Assembly (NCBI GenBank): GCA_028823105.1
Contig: JAPKCC010000011.1
Location: forward strand, 1-47,335
Length of the DNA stretch: 47,335 nt
Reading direction: 5' to 3'
Origin: Phycisphaerales bacterium
GTDB lineage: Bacteria > Planctomycetota > Phycisphaerae > Phycisphaerales > SM1A02
Below the pieces are notes generated by a model. That model was not told the origin of the DNA. It saw only the letters and a program-made list of their open reading frames with translations, and did no database searches. Numbering within the stretch: position 1 is the stretch's first letter; each line of letters begins with the position of its first letter. This document shows positions 17,024 through 24,010 of the stretch, piece by piece. A program made the translations under genes and the position numbers.

Positions 17024-18790
17024 CTACCTACCTCCGGTTGCAGGTCGCCATCGCCCGCCAGGACCGCGGTCACTCGACCCTCCGCCGGATTCGGCGGTTT
17101 CCTCCTCACCTCGACCCCTCCCCGAGCCCCCAACCCCGGGGCCGAAGAGCGGTTCTTCAGACTCGAAGAGACTTGGAGGCTCCAGAGACGTCGAATCCTC
17201 CCCGAAGAGCGAGCCCTCCTCGAACAAGGGCGGTTGGTCATCGAAGAGCGAGGGCGAATCGTCGAATAGTGACGAGGGCTCGAAGAGCGGGTCCTCCGCG
17301 AAGAGGCCCTCGCCGGCGACGTCGTCGGCCAGTCCGCTCGTGCTCGGGTCAAAAGGCTCGAATTCGAATTCTCCCGAACGGGCGGCGACGATCCTCGCGG
17401 CGAGCTCGAGCATCGTGACGTCCCGAAGTTCCACCACCCGCGGCGGAACGGAGCCACAGTCGAAGACCACCTCCCACACCGTGGGGTGTTGGAGCGAATC
17501 GTCGACGGCACCATCTGCAACAAACCCGACCGCGATGGTCATTCTCCAGAGCAGGGATCGGGTGGTGATCCGAGGCGCGATTTCGTCCCATTCCTCCGCC
17601 TCCACGAGCCCCTCCGCCACCGGCCAGAGACGATCGAACCTGCGATTCGCCGCCAATGATTCCCGTCGCGCCACGATCGCCGCGGCCAGTTCAGGCCCGA
17701 TGCCCTTGATCCCCAGAAGCGCCGCGGTGCTCGCGGTGTTGATATCGAGCAATCCATTCCGCCAACCACTCGACGACTCGGTGAGTGAGTCGTAGGCCAA
17801 CCCGAGATCACCGAGACCCCGCGACTGCATGGATCGAAGCCGAGGCATCAACATGTCCTCGCCCGAGTTCGTAGCCTCCTCCTCGACTTCCACCGACGAC
17901 GCTTCCGACGCGGCCAAACCCTCAACCGCATCGTCCTCATCGAGCTCTGCCGGAGCATCCTCATCGGGAGGCGACTCTGTTTCGAGGAACTTCTCTAGGA
18001 GCGCTGCGGTGTCACGGTCCTCGAGGCCCAGCGACTCGACGTCTTCGGCGGTCGCGGTCCCGTCCACCAGCCGCGGCGAACCGTCGAGCCGAACATCCGG
18101 CTCGAAAGAATGCACCGTGAGGAGATCTGCCAGACCACGGACCTCGGCGCCAAGATCCGCGTCGAGCCTGGCGAGTACTCGGTCGCCGATCGCGCCCTGA
18201 TCTGAATCGACCCGCGAGAGAATCGAGACCTCATCCAGCGGTCCGTGAAGCCGAGCGGGACTGAAGGACACGTCTCCGACGAGCGAAAGAAGATCAAGCA
18301 CCGAATCGAATCGGCCACCAGGCCTCGCGCTCCGAGCGGCGATCGCCGTCCTCGATTCCTCGATGGTCATGAAGCCGGTATCGGCGAGCGACTCCGCGTC
18401 GACCAGATTGAGATCGAGCCTGCCTGCTTCCGCGATCAGAAGAGCGCCTCCCGGTCCCGTCGGAAGCACGCGAGCGACCGCGACGCCTGACCCAAGTTCG
18501 CCTTCGAGTTCAAAGAGTTCGAGGTTTTCGGGCAGGCGAGGCGTTTCGCCACGCAACATGACTACCCGCTCCCGAGCCAGTTCTGCGGCAACCGCCCGGA
18601 TAGCGCTTCGACCGAATAATCGAGACTGCTCGAAATCCGCCACCGCGCCGAGACCCGCGACTTCCGAACGAACGAGGTGGATCACGCCGAGGGCCAGCAG
18701 CATGATCCCCATGCCGATCAGCAACACCGCGGCGAGGGCCATGCCTCGCGGATTTCGACCGTGCGATGGCGCTCGCGTCCTTCGAATCAC
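17024..18790 (-). CDS. gspK: General secretion pathway protein K, minor pseudopilin
   Basis: Tip pseudopilin of the T2SS, 588 residues, longer than the usual 300-350. It starts at GTG 18790, overlapping the gspJ stop as GTGA. The N-terminus has GMALAAVLLIGMGIMLLALG, the pre-pseudopilin type of GspK, where Gly precedes the hydrophobic helix. The helix-hairpin-helix region (about 345-382) reads LDINTASTAALLGIKGIGPE. GspK-family members carry this kind of repeated SAM/HhH-like fold. The C-terminus (about 493-550) is a tandem array of SLFDD/PLFEE-like acidic motifs that I do not recognise from the family. The last 30 residues are Gly/Arg-rich. Confidence 0.85.
   Translation of the reverse strand: MIRRTRAPSHGRNPRGMALAAVLLIGMGIMLLALGVIHLVRSEVAGLGAVADFEQSRLFGRSAIRAVAAELARERVVMLRGETPRLPENLELFELEGELGSGVAVARVLPTGPGGALLIAEAGRLDLNLVDAESLADTGFMTIEESRTAIAARSARPGGRFDSVLDLLSLVGDVSFSPARLHGPLDEVSILSRVDSDQGAIGDRVLARLDADLGAEVRGLADLLTVHSFEPDVRLDGSPRLVDGTATAEDVESLGLEDRDTAALLEKFLETESPPDEDAPAELDEDDAVEGLAASEASSVEVEEEATNSGEDMLMPRLRSMQSRGLGDLGLAYDSLTESSSGWRNGLLDINTASTAALLGIKGIGPELAAAIVARRESLAANRRFDRLWPVAEGLVEAEEWDEIAPRITTRSLLWRMTIAVGFVADGAVDDSLQHPTVWEVVFDCGSVPPRVVELRDVTMLELAARIVAARSGEFEFEPFDPSTSGLADDVAGEGLFAEDPLFEPSSLFDDSPSLFDDQPPLFEEGSLFGEDSTSLEPPSLFESEEPLFGPGVGGSGRGRGEEETAESGGGSSDRGPGGRWRPATGGR
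17140..17310 (-). repeat. Array of eight acidic LF motifs at the C-terminus of GspK
   Basis: About 57 residues of GspK contain eight Leu-Phe pairs, each preceded by Gly, Ser or Pro and mostly followed by acidic residues: GLFAED, PLFEP, SLFDD, SLFDD, PLFEE, SLFGED, SLFESEE, PLFGPG. The region is low-complexity, probably disordered, and looks like a row of short binding motifs. Confidence 0.8.
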
Positions 18791-19596
18791 CGTTGCCCCT
18801 CGCCTTCTGCCCGAGATTCCGAGACCGGAACCGCATCAAGAATCGCGACCACCCGAACGTGATCCGGCCGGGGCATCGGATCGTCGGTGGTGAGGAAGGT
18901 GGGTGACCCGGAGAACGGATCTCCGGCATCGCTTCCAAACTCCGCCGCGAACGCATCGTCGGAAAAAGCCCCTCCCGACTCGGCGTCGAACTCGTCTTCG
19001 CCGTCTTGATCGACATCCGGCATCCACTCGGGTCGCAGCCCCTCTGGCCAGGGAGTCGTCCAGATCGCACACTCGATCGCGACCGGCAGGCCCGCAGCAC
19101 CGCTGTTCCAGGAGTCGGACCACGCCGTCCCATCGTGATACTGAAAACGAATCGCGAAGACGTCCGGCACCAGCGTCGACCAAGCCCCACCGTCGCCATC
19201 TCTCACCTCGAGGCCGCCGCCTCGGAACGCCAACTCGATGGCGTGCTTGTCGAAGAGCGGAGAGACCTCGGTATCTCCCCGGGAAAGGCGGCTCGTCGCG
19301 ACGCCGCTTCGAGTGACCAGGAGCGACGTGGCATCACCGACCACCCCCGCGTCACCGGCTCCGTCGGTCGCCACGACGGTATCCGCGGCACGGGCAAGCA
19401 GTTCAAGGGCCGACGTGGCGCCCTCGACGACCAGCGCTCCGCGCTGGATTCTTTGCCGCGCGTCAACGAGATCATCGAAGACCGTCGTCATCACCAAGAG
19501 CAGGGTGACCACCATTGCGAGCGACAGCAACGTCTCAAGCAACGTGAAGGCGGAAGGGCGTCGTCTCCGGGATCGGACATGCGGTCGAAACGTCAT
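18787..19596 (-). CDS. gspJ: General secretion pathway protein J, minor pseudopilin
   Basis: Minor pseudopilin of 269 residues. The basic leader RSRRRRPSA precedes FTLLETLLSLAMVVTLLLVM, the class III signal followed by the hydrophobic helix. The residue before the cleavage point is Ala, where Gly is usual. Glu at +5 is present. The globular part includes ALELLARAAD and FAIRFQYHDGTAW, in keeping with the GspJ beta fold. It starts at ATG 19596, which overlaps the gspI stop (ATGA) and has GGAGGTGG upstream. It ends in overlap with gspK. Acidic insertions occur near residues 200-235 (DVDQDGEDEFDAE). Confidence 0.8.
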   Translation of the reverse strand: MTFRPHVRSRRRRPSAFTLLETLLSLAMVVTLLLVMTTVFDDLVDARQRIQRGALVVEGATSALELLARAADTVVATDGAGDAGVVGDATSLLVTRSGVATSRLSRGDTEVSPLFDKHAIELAFRGGGLEVRDGDGGAWSTLVPDVFAIRFQYHDGTAWSDSWNSGAAGLPVAIECAIWTTPWPEGLRPEWMPDVDQDGEDEFDAESGGAFSDDAFAAEFGSDAGDPFSGSPTFLTTDDPMPRPDHVRVVAILDAVPVSESRAEGEGQR

Positions 19597-20078
19597 CTCG
19601 CTTCCACCTCCCCGTCCGAGGCTTCCGAAGGCGTCTCAGATCCGGCGTTGCCCAGTCCGTCCGGAACCAACGCGACGAGTCGGGCGAGCTGACGTTCGTC
19701 AAGAGCGAGTGATGAGGAGGACTCATCGACCTCAAAGACCGAGACCACCACCCGAACCAGTCCGACGAAGCCCGATGACTCCGCTTCCATCTCGATCCGG
19801 AACGGAGACGGCGATTCCTCGAACTCTTCCGCTTCGAATCCCGGTTCATCCTCCGAGTCATATGGCGAGACAAGCCCCGCCTCGATCTCGGCGATGCGAC
19901 TCGATGCGAGATCGACGGCGACGATCCTGAGCCTGGCTCGTTCGGCGGCCACGATGCTGTCTCGAACCGCGCCCAATGCGAAGGTGGCGATCCCGACGAA
20001 AATAGCGATGGCAATGAGGGTCTCCAGAAGGAGACCACCGCGACGGTCGGCCTGTGAAGGTGTGAGCCGTCGCTTCAC
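19593..20078 (-). CDS. gspI: General secretion pathway protein I, minor pseudopilin
   Basis: Minor pseudopilin of 161 residues. The leader DRRG is followed by GLLLETLIAIAIFVGIATFA, with cleavage expected between the two glycines and Glu at +5. The stretch LRIVAVDLASSRIAEIEAG matches the usual GspI helix after the membrane segment (A-x-x-L-A-x-x-R-I-x-E). It starts at GTG 20078, overlapping the gspH stop, with GGAG upstream. The C-terminus is an acidic Ser/Glu/Asp tail. It lies between gspH and gspJ as in standard T2SS operons. Confidence 0.8.
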   Translation of the reverse strand: MKRRLTPSQADRRGGLLLETLIAIAIFVGIATFALGAVRDSIVAAERARLRIVAVDLASSRIAEIEAGLVSPYDSEDEPGFEAEEFEESPSPFRIEMEAESSGFVGLVRVVVSVFEVDESSSSLALDERQLARLVALVPDGLGNAGSETPSEASDGEVEAR

Positions 20079-20884
20079 GATGCCGTCTCCGCCGATTCGC
20101 CGCCGGCATCCGGGGCAGCATCGTTGATCGGATCCTCCTCCACGCCGTCGTCTTCAATCTCGCTCAAGGACTCCGGAGATGGAAGTTCGAACGGGACGAA
20201 AGTCGACTGGCCGCTCCATGGATCGATCTTCCACGATTGCATCCGCCCGCGAGAGGCAAGGACCGCGGGGGTCACCGTCACCACGGATCCGTCAGGAAAC
20301 GCGACGGCGAACCGAGTCGGCCCTGGCCATGGCTGCTCAAATGCAGAGGACGACGAAACGGGTGGAAACACTGGATCTAGTTCGTCAAAGACATCGCCCG
20401 GCCGGAGCCCTTCACGCCCCGACTCGGCTTCCGGTGGTGGTTTCAGAGATGCGGCATCCGGCAGTGATCGCCGAGCCCATCGCGACGACACTCGCCGGTC
20501 GGGATTCGACTCATCGAGATCGCGGACATCTTCGAATTCGGAGTCGGAGTCCTCGCGGCCCGATTCTCCGGCGAACACGGAGCCCGGCGACTTCGGATCC
20601 AGTCGGCGGACTTCCACCTGGCGCCCATCGGCGTCGATCATCACCTCGACCGGCGTTCCGGTACGTCGCGCCTCGATCCGAGCGAACCGGACCAGCATTC
20701 CCAGTTGATCTTCGGCAAGGACCACTTCCCGTCGCTCGAGTTCGGCGAGCGTGAAGGGAATCATAATGCCGCCGGCCGCGAGCAAGATTCCGAGCGCGAC
20801 AAGCAGTTCAAGAAGAGTAAAGCCGCGAGATGCCGAGAAGCGGTCTGGTTCAGGAACCGCTCGGCGAGAAGTCGCTGAAGTCAT
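20075..20884 (-). CDS. gspH: General secretion pathway protein H, minor pseudopilin
   Basis: Minor pseudopilin of 269 residues, with a class III signal: SASRG then FTLLELLVALGILLAAGG. The body has FARIEARRTGTPVEVMIDAD, a usual GspH pattern (early helix, then beta strands), and FAVAFPDGSVVTVTP. ATG 20884 is chosen as the start because it puts the prepilin leader at a normal distance (about 20 residues). The frame extends further upstream only as an overlap with gspG. With this start it overlaps the gspG 3' end by 35 bp; no strong ribosome site is visible, so translation may be coupled. The mid-region and tail are rich in Ser/Asp/Glu. Confidence 0.78.
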   Translation of the reverse strand: MTSATSRRAVPEPDRFSASRGFTLLELLVALGILLAAGGIMIPFTLAELERREVVLAEDQLGMLVRFARIEARRTGTPVEVMIDADGRQVEVRRLDPKSPGSVFAGESGREDSDSEFEDVRDLDESNPDRRVSSRWARRSLPDAASLKPPPEAESGREGLRPGDVFDELDPVFPPVSSSSAFEQPWPGPTRFAVAFPDGSVVTVTPAVLASRGRMQSWKIDPWSGQSTFVPFELPSPESLSEIEDDGVEEDPINDAAPDAGGESAETAS

Positions 20885-21362
20885 CCATCGGCTGGCCATC
20901 GGAACCGACTCGGCCGTCATTGCTGGAGATGTCGTCATCGGTACCTTCCTCCTTGTCAGGCCCGATCGAAACGATGTCATAGGCGACACCTTCGACCTCG
21001 GAAGGGTTCCGGTAGATCCACTCGTTTCCCCAGGTGTCGTTGGGGTTCCCCTCCTTGAGGTAGGGACCGCCCCACTTGGAAGAGTCGTCCTCGTCTTCAA
21101 GCTCCTCACGGTTCCAGAGCACGACGAGCCCTTCCTCTTCGGAGGGATATCGCTTCATCTCGACCTTGAACTGCTCGAGTGCCCGATCAAAGGCTTGGAC
21201 CTGCGCGAGCGTGAGCGACTTGTCCGCCTTCTCGCTGGCCCCGACCACATTGACCAGTACCAGCCCCCCGATGGCGAGGATGATTCCGATGACGATCAGG
21301 AGTTCGATGATCGTGAAGCCACCGCGGCGAACCGGGTGAAGACGTCGAGTTTTGTCAGACAT
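20850..21362 (-). CDS. gspG: General secretion pathway protein G, major pseudopilin
   Basis: Major pseudopilin of 170 residues. The leader HPVRRGG is followed by FTIIELLIVIGIILAIGGLV with Glu at +5. The globular part carries GspG hallmarks: ALEQFKVEMKRYPSEEEGL, GGPYLKE, NDTWGNEWIYR and SIGPDKEEGTDDDI. The last matches the Ca2+-binding loop known in this family. ATG 21362 is chosen because AGAAGGAAGGA lies just upstream; an in-frame TTG 27 nt further up is less likely. After the Ca2+ loop there is an extra tail of about 25 residues rich in Asp/Ser/Gly. Confidence 0.92.
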   Translation of the reverse strand: MSDKTRRLHPVRRGGFTIIELLIVIGIILAIGGLVLVNVVGASEKADKSLTLAQVQAFDRALEQFKVEMKRYPSEEEGLVVLWNREELEDEDDSSKWGGPYLKEGNPNDTWGNEWIYRNPSEVEGVAYDIVSIGPDKEEGTDDDISSNDGRVGSDGQPMDDFSDFSPSGS

Positions 21363-21454
21363 GCGTGAATCCTTCCTTCTGTCGGGCAAGGAGGGAAGAA
21401 CCTCCCGCCGACGCTAAACGGCCTCGTCGCGTGAGCAGATCCTTCCGCTCACCG

Positions 21455-21474
21455 GGCCCATCCAAAGATGGGCC
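21455..21474. promoter_or_regulatory. Perfect hairpin between gspF and gspG
   Basis: GGCCCATC-CAAA-GATGGGCC, an 8-bp perfect stem with a 4-nt loop, lies in the 220-bp gap between gspF and gspG. No T tract follows on the minus strand. Since gspG is normally needed in large excess over gspF, an mRNA stability or processing element, or a partial terminator, is plausible. This is inferred from position only. Confidence 0.4.
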
Positions 21475-21582
21475 GTTGAGAAGTCTACCGCCCCGGCTCG
21501 AAAGAGTTTCGATCCCCTCCCAGGCAATCCACCCCCTGATTCCCCGTCAACCCGCCCGCGAGGCTCGCCGGCCAGGACCGAA

Positions 21583-22770
21583 TCAGTCGATCTGGGAACT
21601 CAGGGACATCATCGGCACCACCAGTGCCATGAAGATGAACATCACCGCGCCGGCCAGAAGCAGGAGCATCGCCGGCTCCATCAACTTCAGCATGATGTCC
21701 AGAATCCGGTCGGTCTTCCGCTCCGCGTTGCGAGCGATCCCAACCAGAACCACGGCGAGGTTGTTCGCGCTCTCCCCCACCGAGATCATCTCGACGACCT
21801 CCTCGCCGAAGAGCCCGCTCTCTTCCAGTGGCTTCGCGAGAGACTCGCCGCCACCGACCGCATCGGCGGCCGCGTCGATCGCCTCGACGAGCAACGGATT
21901 GCCCGCCGCCTCCCGGCTGATCCGCATCGAAGCGAGCAAGGGGATTCCGTTGGCCAGCAGCGTGCCAAGCATTCTCGTGAAACGAGCCACCGACATAGCA
22001 CGGGTCAACTCGCCCACGATTGGGATCTTCAGCTGCCAGATTGCGACACGACGACGGACACCGGGTCGGTCTCGGATCATGATCCAGCCAACCGCCAACG
22101 CAACGATGGCGATCAGCATCAATGGCCACCACCCGGTGAGGAAGTCGGACGTGCCGAGCAACATCCGCGTGGCAATGGGGAGTTCCATTTCGTCAAAGAA
22201 ATCCTGGAACTTCGGGACGAAGAACACCAGCGCTGCCGCCACCACACCGATGCCCACCAGAAGGAGGATCGCGGGATAGATCAGATTCCCGATCACCGTC
22301 GCCCTTCGTTCGGACTGATGTTCCAGAAAGATAGAGAGTTCCGAGAGTACTTCTTCAAGAAAACCACCCCGCTCGCCCGCCTGCACCATCGCGATGTGGA
22401 TTTCGGGGAATCCACCGACGGCACGCATCGAGTCGGCGAGACGTTCGCCCTCGGACACCCGCTCGGCGATTCCGTTGACCGCCGCCGCCAGGCGTAGATC
22501 AGCCTTGCTCCGACCGATCAGCGCCAATGATCGCAGCAGTGGCACGCCGGCCTTGAGAAGATCCGAGAGTTGTCCGTATGCCGCGGCGAGACGTCGATCT
22601 GGAAGTCGCTTTCGACGACGACGCCCCGAGACGACGCTTTCACGGACCGAGATCGGCGAGAGGCCTCTCGACTGCAGTTCCGACACGATCGCAGCGCGGC
22701 TCGCGCCTTCCTGCCGGCCGTCCACTCGACGACCTGTTCCATCTCGTGCCTGATACGCGAACACCGCCAT
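21583..22770 (-). CDS. gspF: General secretion pathway protein F, inner-membrane platform
   Basis: Polytopic platform protein of the T2SS/type IV pilus GspF/PilC family, 395 residues. It begins AVFAYQARDGTGRRVDG, the usual GspF start. It has two repeated cytoplasmic T2SSF domains, with FPEIHIAMVQAGERGGFLEE in the first and GEEVVEMISVGESANNL in the second. Membrane helices lie at about 162-190, 210-232 and 365-390. ATG 22770 is chosen over the in-frame GTG at 22779 because it gives the canonical N-terminus; the ribosome site is weak. It is the first T2SS gene of the cluster in the window. The gene upstream encodes a secreted repeat protein, not gspE. Confidence 0.92.
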   Translation of the reverse strand: MAVFAYQARDGTGRRVDGRQEGASRAAIVSELQSRGLSPISVRESVVSGRRRRKRLPDRRLAAAYGQLSDLLKAGVPLLRSLALIGRSKADLRLAAAVNGIAERVSEGERLADSMRAVGGFPEIHIAMVQAGERGGFLEEVLSELSIFLEHQSERRATVIGNLIYPAILLLVGIGVVAAALVFFVPKFQDFFDEMELPIATRMLLGTSDFLTGWWPLMLIAIVALAVGWIMIRDRPGVRRRVAIWQLKIPIVGELTRAMSVARFTRMLGTLLANGIPLLASMRISREAAGNPLLVEAIDAAADAVGGGESLAKPLEESGLFGEEVVEMISVGESANNLAVVLVGIARNAERKTDRILDIMLKLMEPAMLLLLAGAVMFIFMALVVPMMSLSSQID

Positions 22771-22829
22771 GACCACCACTCTACCGAGCGGTCATGGCGG
22801 GTTGCGGGGAACCCCGGAAAATTGCCTAT

Positions 22830-23777
22830 TCATCGCCTTCGACGGCGAACCAGCCCTGCGGCTGCGACCAGGACGGAGAGCATCGCCGGGCCGGGTACGA
22901 CCGTGGAACCCGCCATCTCGTAACCGACCGAGACGCTGACCCACTCGGGCGTCGGAGAGACCTCGTTGATTCGAAGTTGAAAGCCGGAGAGAGCGTAGGA
23001 AGGCAATGTGATGCCACCGCCATCGACGGGCTTTCGGGGGTCGCCGACCTGCGTGAAAATCGTCCAGTTCGGATCGCTCCCGCCGTCACCGGAGTCGTCA
23101 CCGTCGCCGGAGTCGCCGCCGTCGCCGGGATCGTCACCGTCGCCAGAATCGTCACCGTCGCCAGAATCGTCACCGTCGCCAGAATCGTCACCGTCACCGG
23201 AATCATCACCGTCACCGGAATCATCACCGTCACCGGAGTCGCCGGGCGCCCATCCATCGAGCCACATGGTGATCGATCCGTTCTCCCCAAGCGAGATCCA
23301 CCAGGGTGCGGCATCGCCCCCGCCGTAGTCCATATCGACGACCGCAACCTCAGATGCAATCTGCTCGCTGGTCGACGAGGCATACCGGGAATTCGGCCCG
23401 TCATACTCATAGGTGGTGGTGATGTCAGACGGCTGACCAGCAATCGCAAAGAGATCGATGTCAGCGCCTGGATCACTGTTCGGGTTGTAGTAGTTGTCAC
23501 CCATATCCGAGATTCGGATCCAGGAGATCGCCTCCATGCCCACCTGCTTGAAAAGTGATCCCAGGTCGACGGTGGCCACGGTCCGGACGTACGGGTCTCC
23601 CTCATAGTCCGTGCCCATCAGGTCGGCATGAGCTCCTTCGTAGGCGTAGTTCTCCACGCCGCCATTGAACTGGAATCGGCCGAGGTCCAGTTCGATGACA
23701 TCAGCGAATGCGACGGACGAAGAGAACGCGAAGAACGCGGAAACCAAGCAAGACAGCGAGCGTAGTCGGATCTTCAT
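22830..23777 (-). CDS. Secreted protein with SGDGDD repeats and a PEP-CTERM-like tail
   Basis: Protein of 315 residues with no enzyme signature recognised. The signal peptide ends SVAFA before DVIELDLG. A beta-rich domain (about 25-195) contains WIRISDMGDNYYNPNSDPGAD and a VDMDYGGGDAAPWWISLGEN stretch. It is followed by a 55-residue linker of SGDGDD units, then a second short domain. The C-terminus is VVPGPAMLSVLVAAAGL followed by five Arg. This has the layout of PEP-CTERM sorting signals (Pro motif, hydrophobic helix, basic end), with Gly in place of the Glu. ATG 23777 is chosen for its signal peptide and AAGGA/AAGAA upstream. It lies 59 bp from gspF in the same direction, so it may be co-transcribed and might be a T2SS cargo. 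Confidence 0.7.
   Translation of the reverse strand: MKIRLRSLSCLVSAFFAFSSSVAFADVIELDLGRFQFNGGVENYAYEGAHADLMGTDYEGDPYVRTVATVDLGSLFKQVGMEAISWIRISDMGDNYYNPNSDPGADIDLFAIAGQPSDITTTYEYDGPNSRYASSTSEQIASEVAVVDMDYGGGDAAPWWISLGENGSITMWLDGWAPGDSGDGDDSGDGDDSGDGDDSGDGDDSGDGDDSGDGDDPGDGGDSGDGDDSGDGGSDPNWTIFTQVGDPRKPVDGGGITLPSYALSGFQLRINEVSPTPEWVSVSVGYEMAGSTVVPGPAMLSVLVAAAGLVRRRRR
23085..23243 (-). repeat. 18-bp tandem repeat encoding SGDGDD
   Basis: Nine units of 18 bp encode Ser-Gly-Asp-Gly-Asp-Asp with small variations (PGDGGD, SGDGGS). Neighbouring units are nearly identical in DNA, which suggests recent slippage-type expansion. The Asp pattern resembles calcium-binding Asp/Gly repeats, but binding is an inference. 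Confidence 0.9.
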
Positions 23778-24010
23778 TTCTTTGATTCCTTGAGCACGCC
23801 CTCTCATCGCTCCGATTCCTGCAACGGAAACACGGAACTCCTCGAAGGCACTGGGTCAAGGATGCCCCGTGCACAGCACCCTGCAAGTATCCGGAACGCG
23901 GAATTCCACTCGCAGGTACAGCCGTATCGACTGTATCGATTTCACCGTTCGGATCGGTCGTGGTGATGCGGGTGATTCCGTCTGTAGGGCCTTGAACGAC
24001 CGGACATCGG

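Noticed and set aside
20885-21109. A longer N-terminus for GspH reaching into gspG
   Set aside because: The extra residues are an out-of-frame reading of gspG, and the prepilin leader would be far too long.
23085-23243. CRISPR-like repeat array
   Set aside because: Units are contiguous 18-bp coding repeats with no spacers, inside a protein gene.
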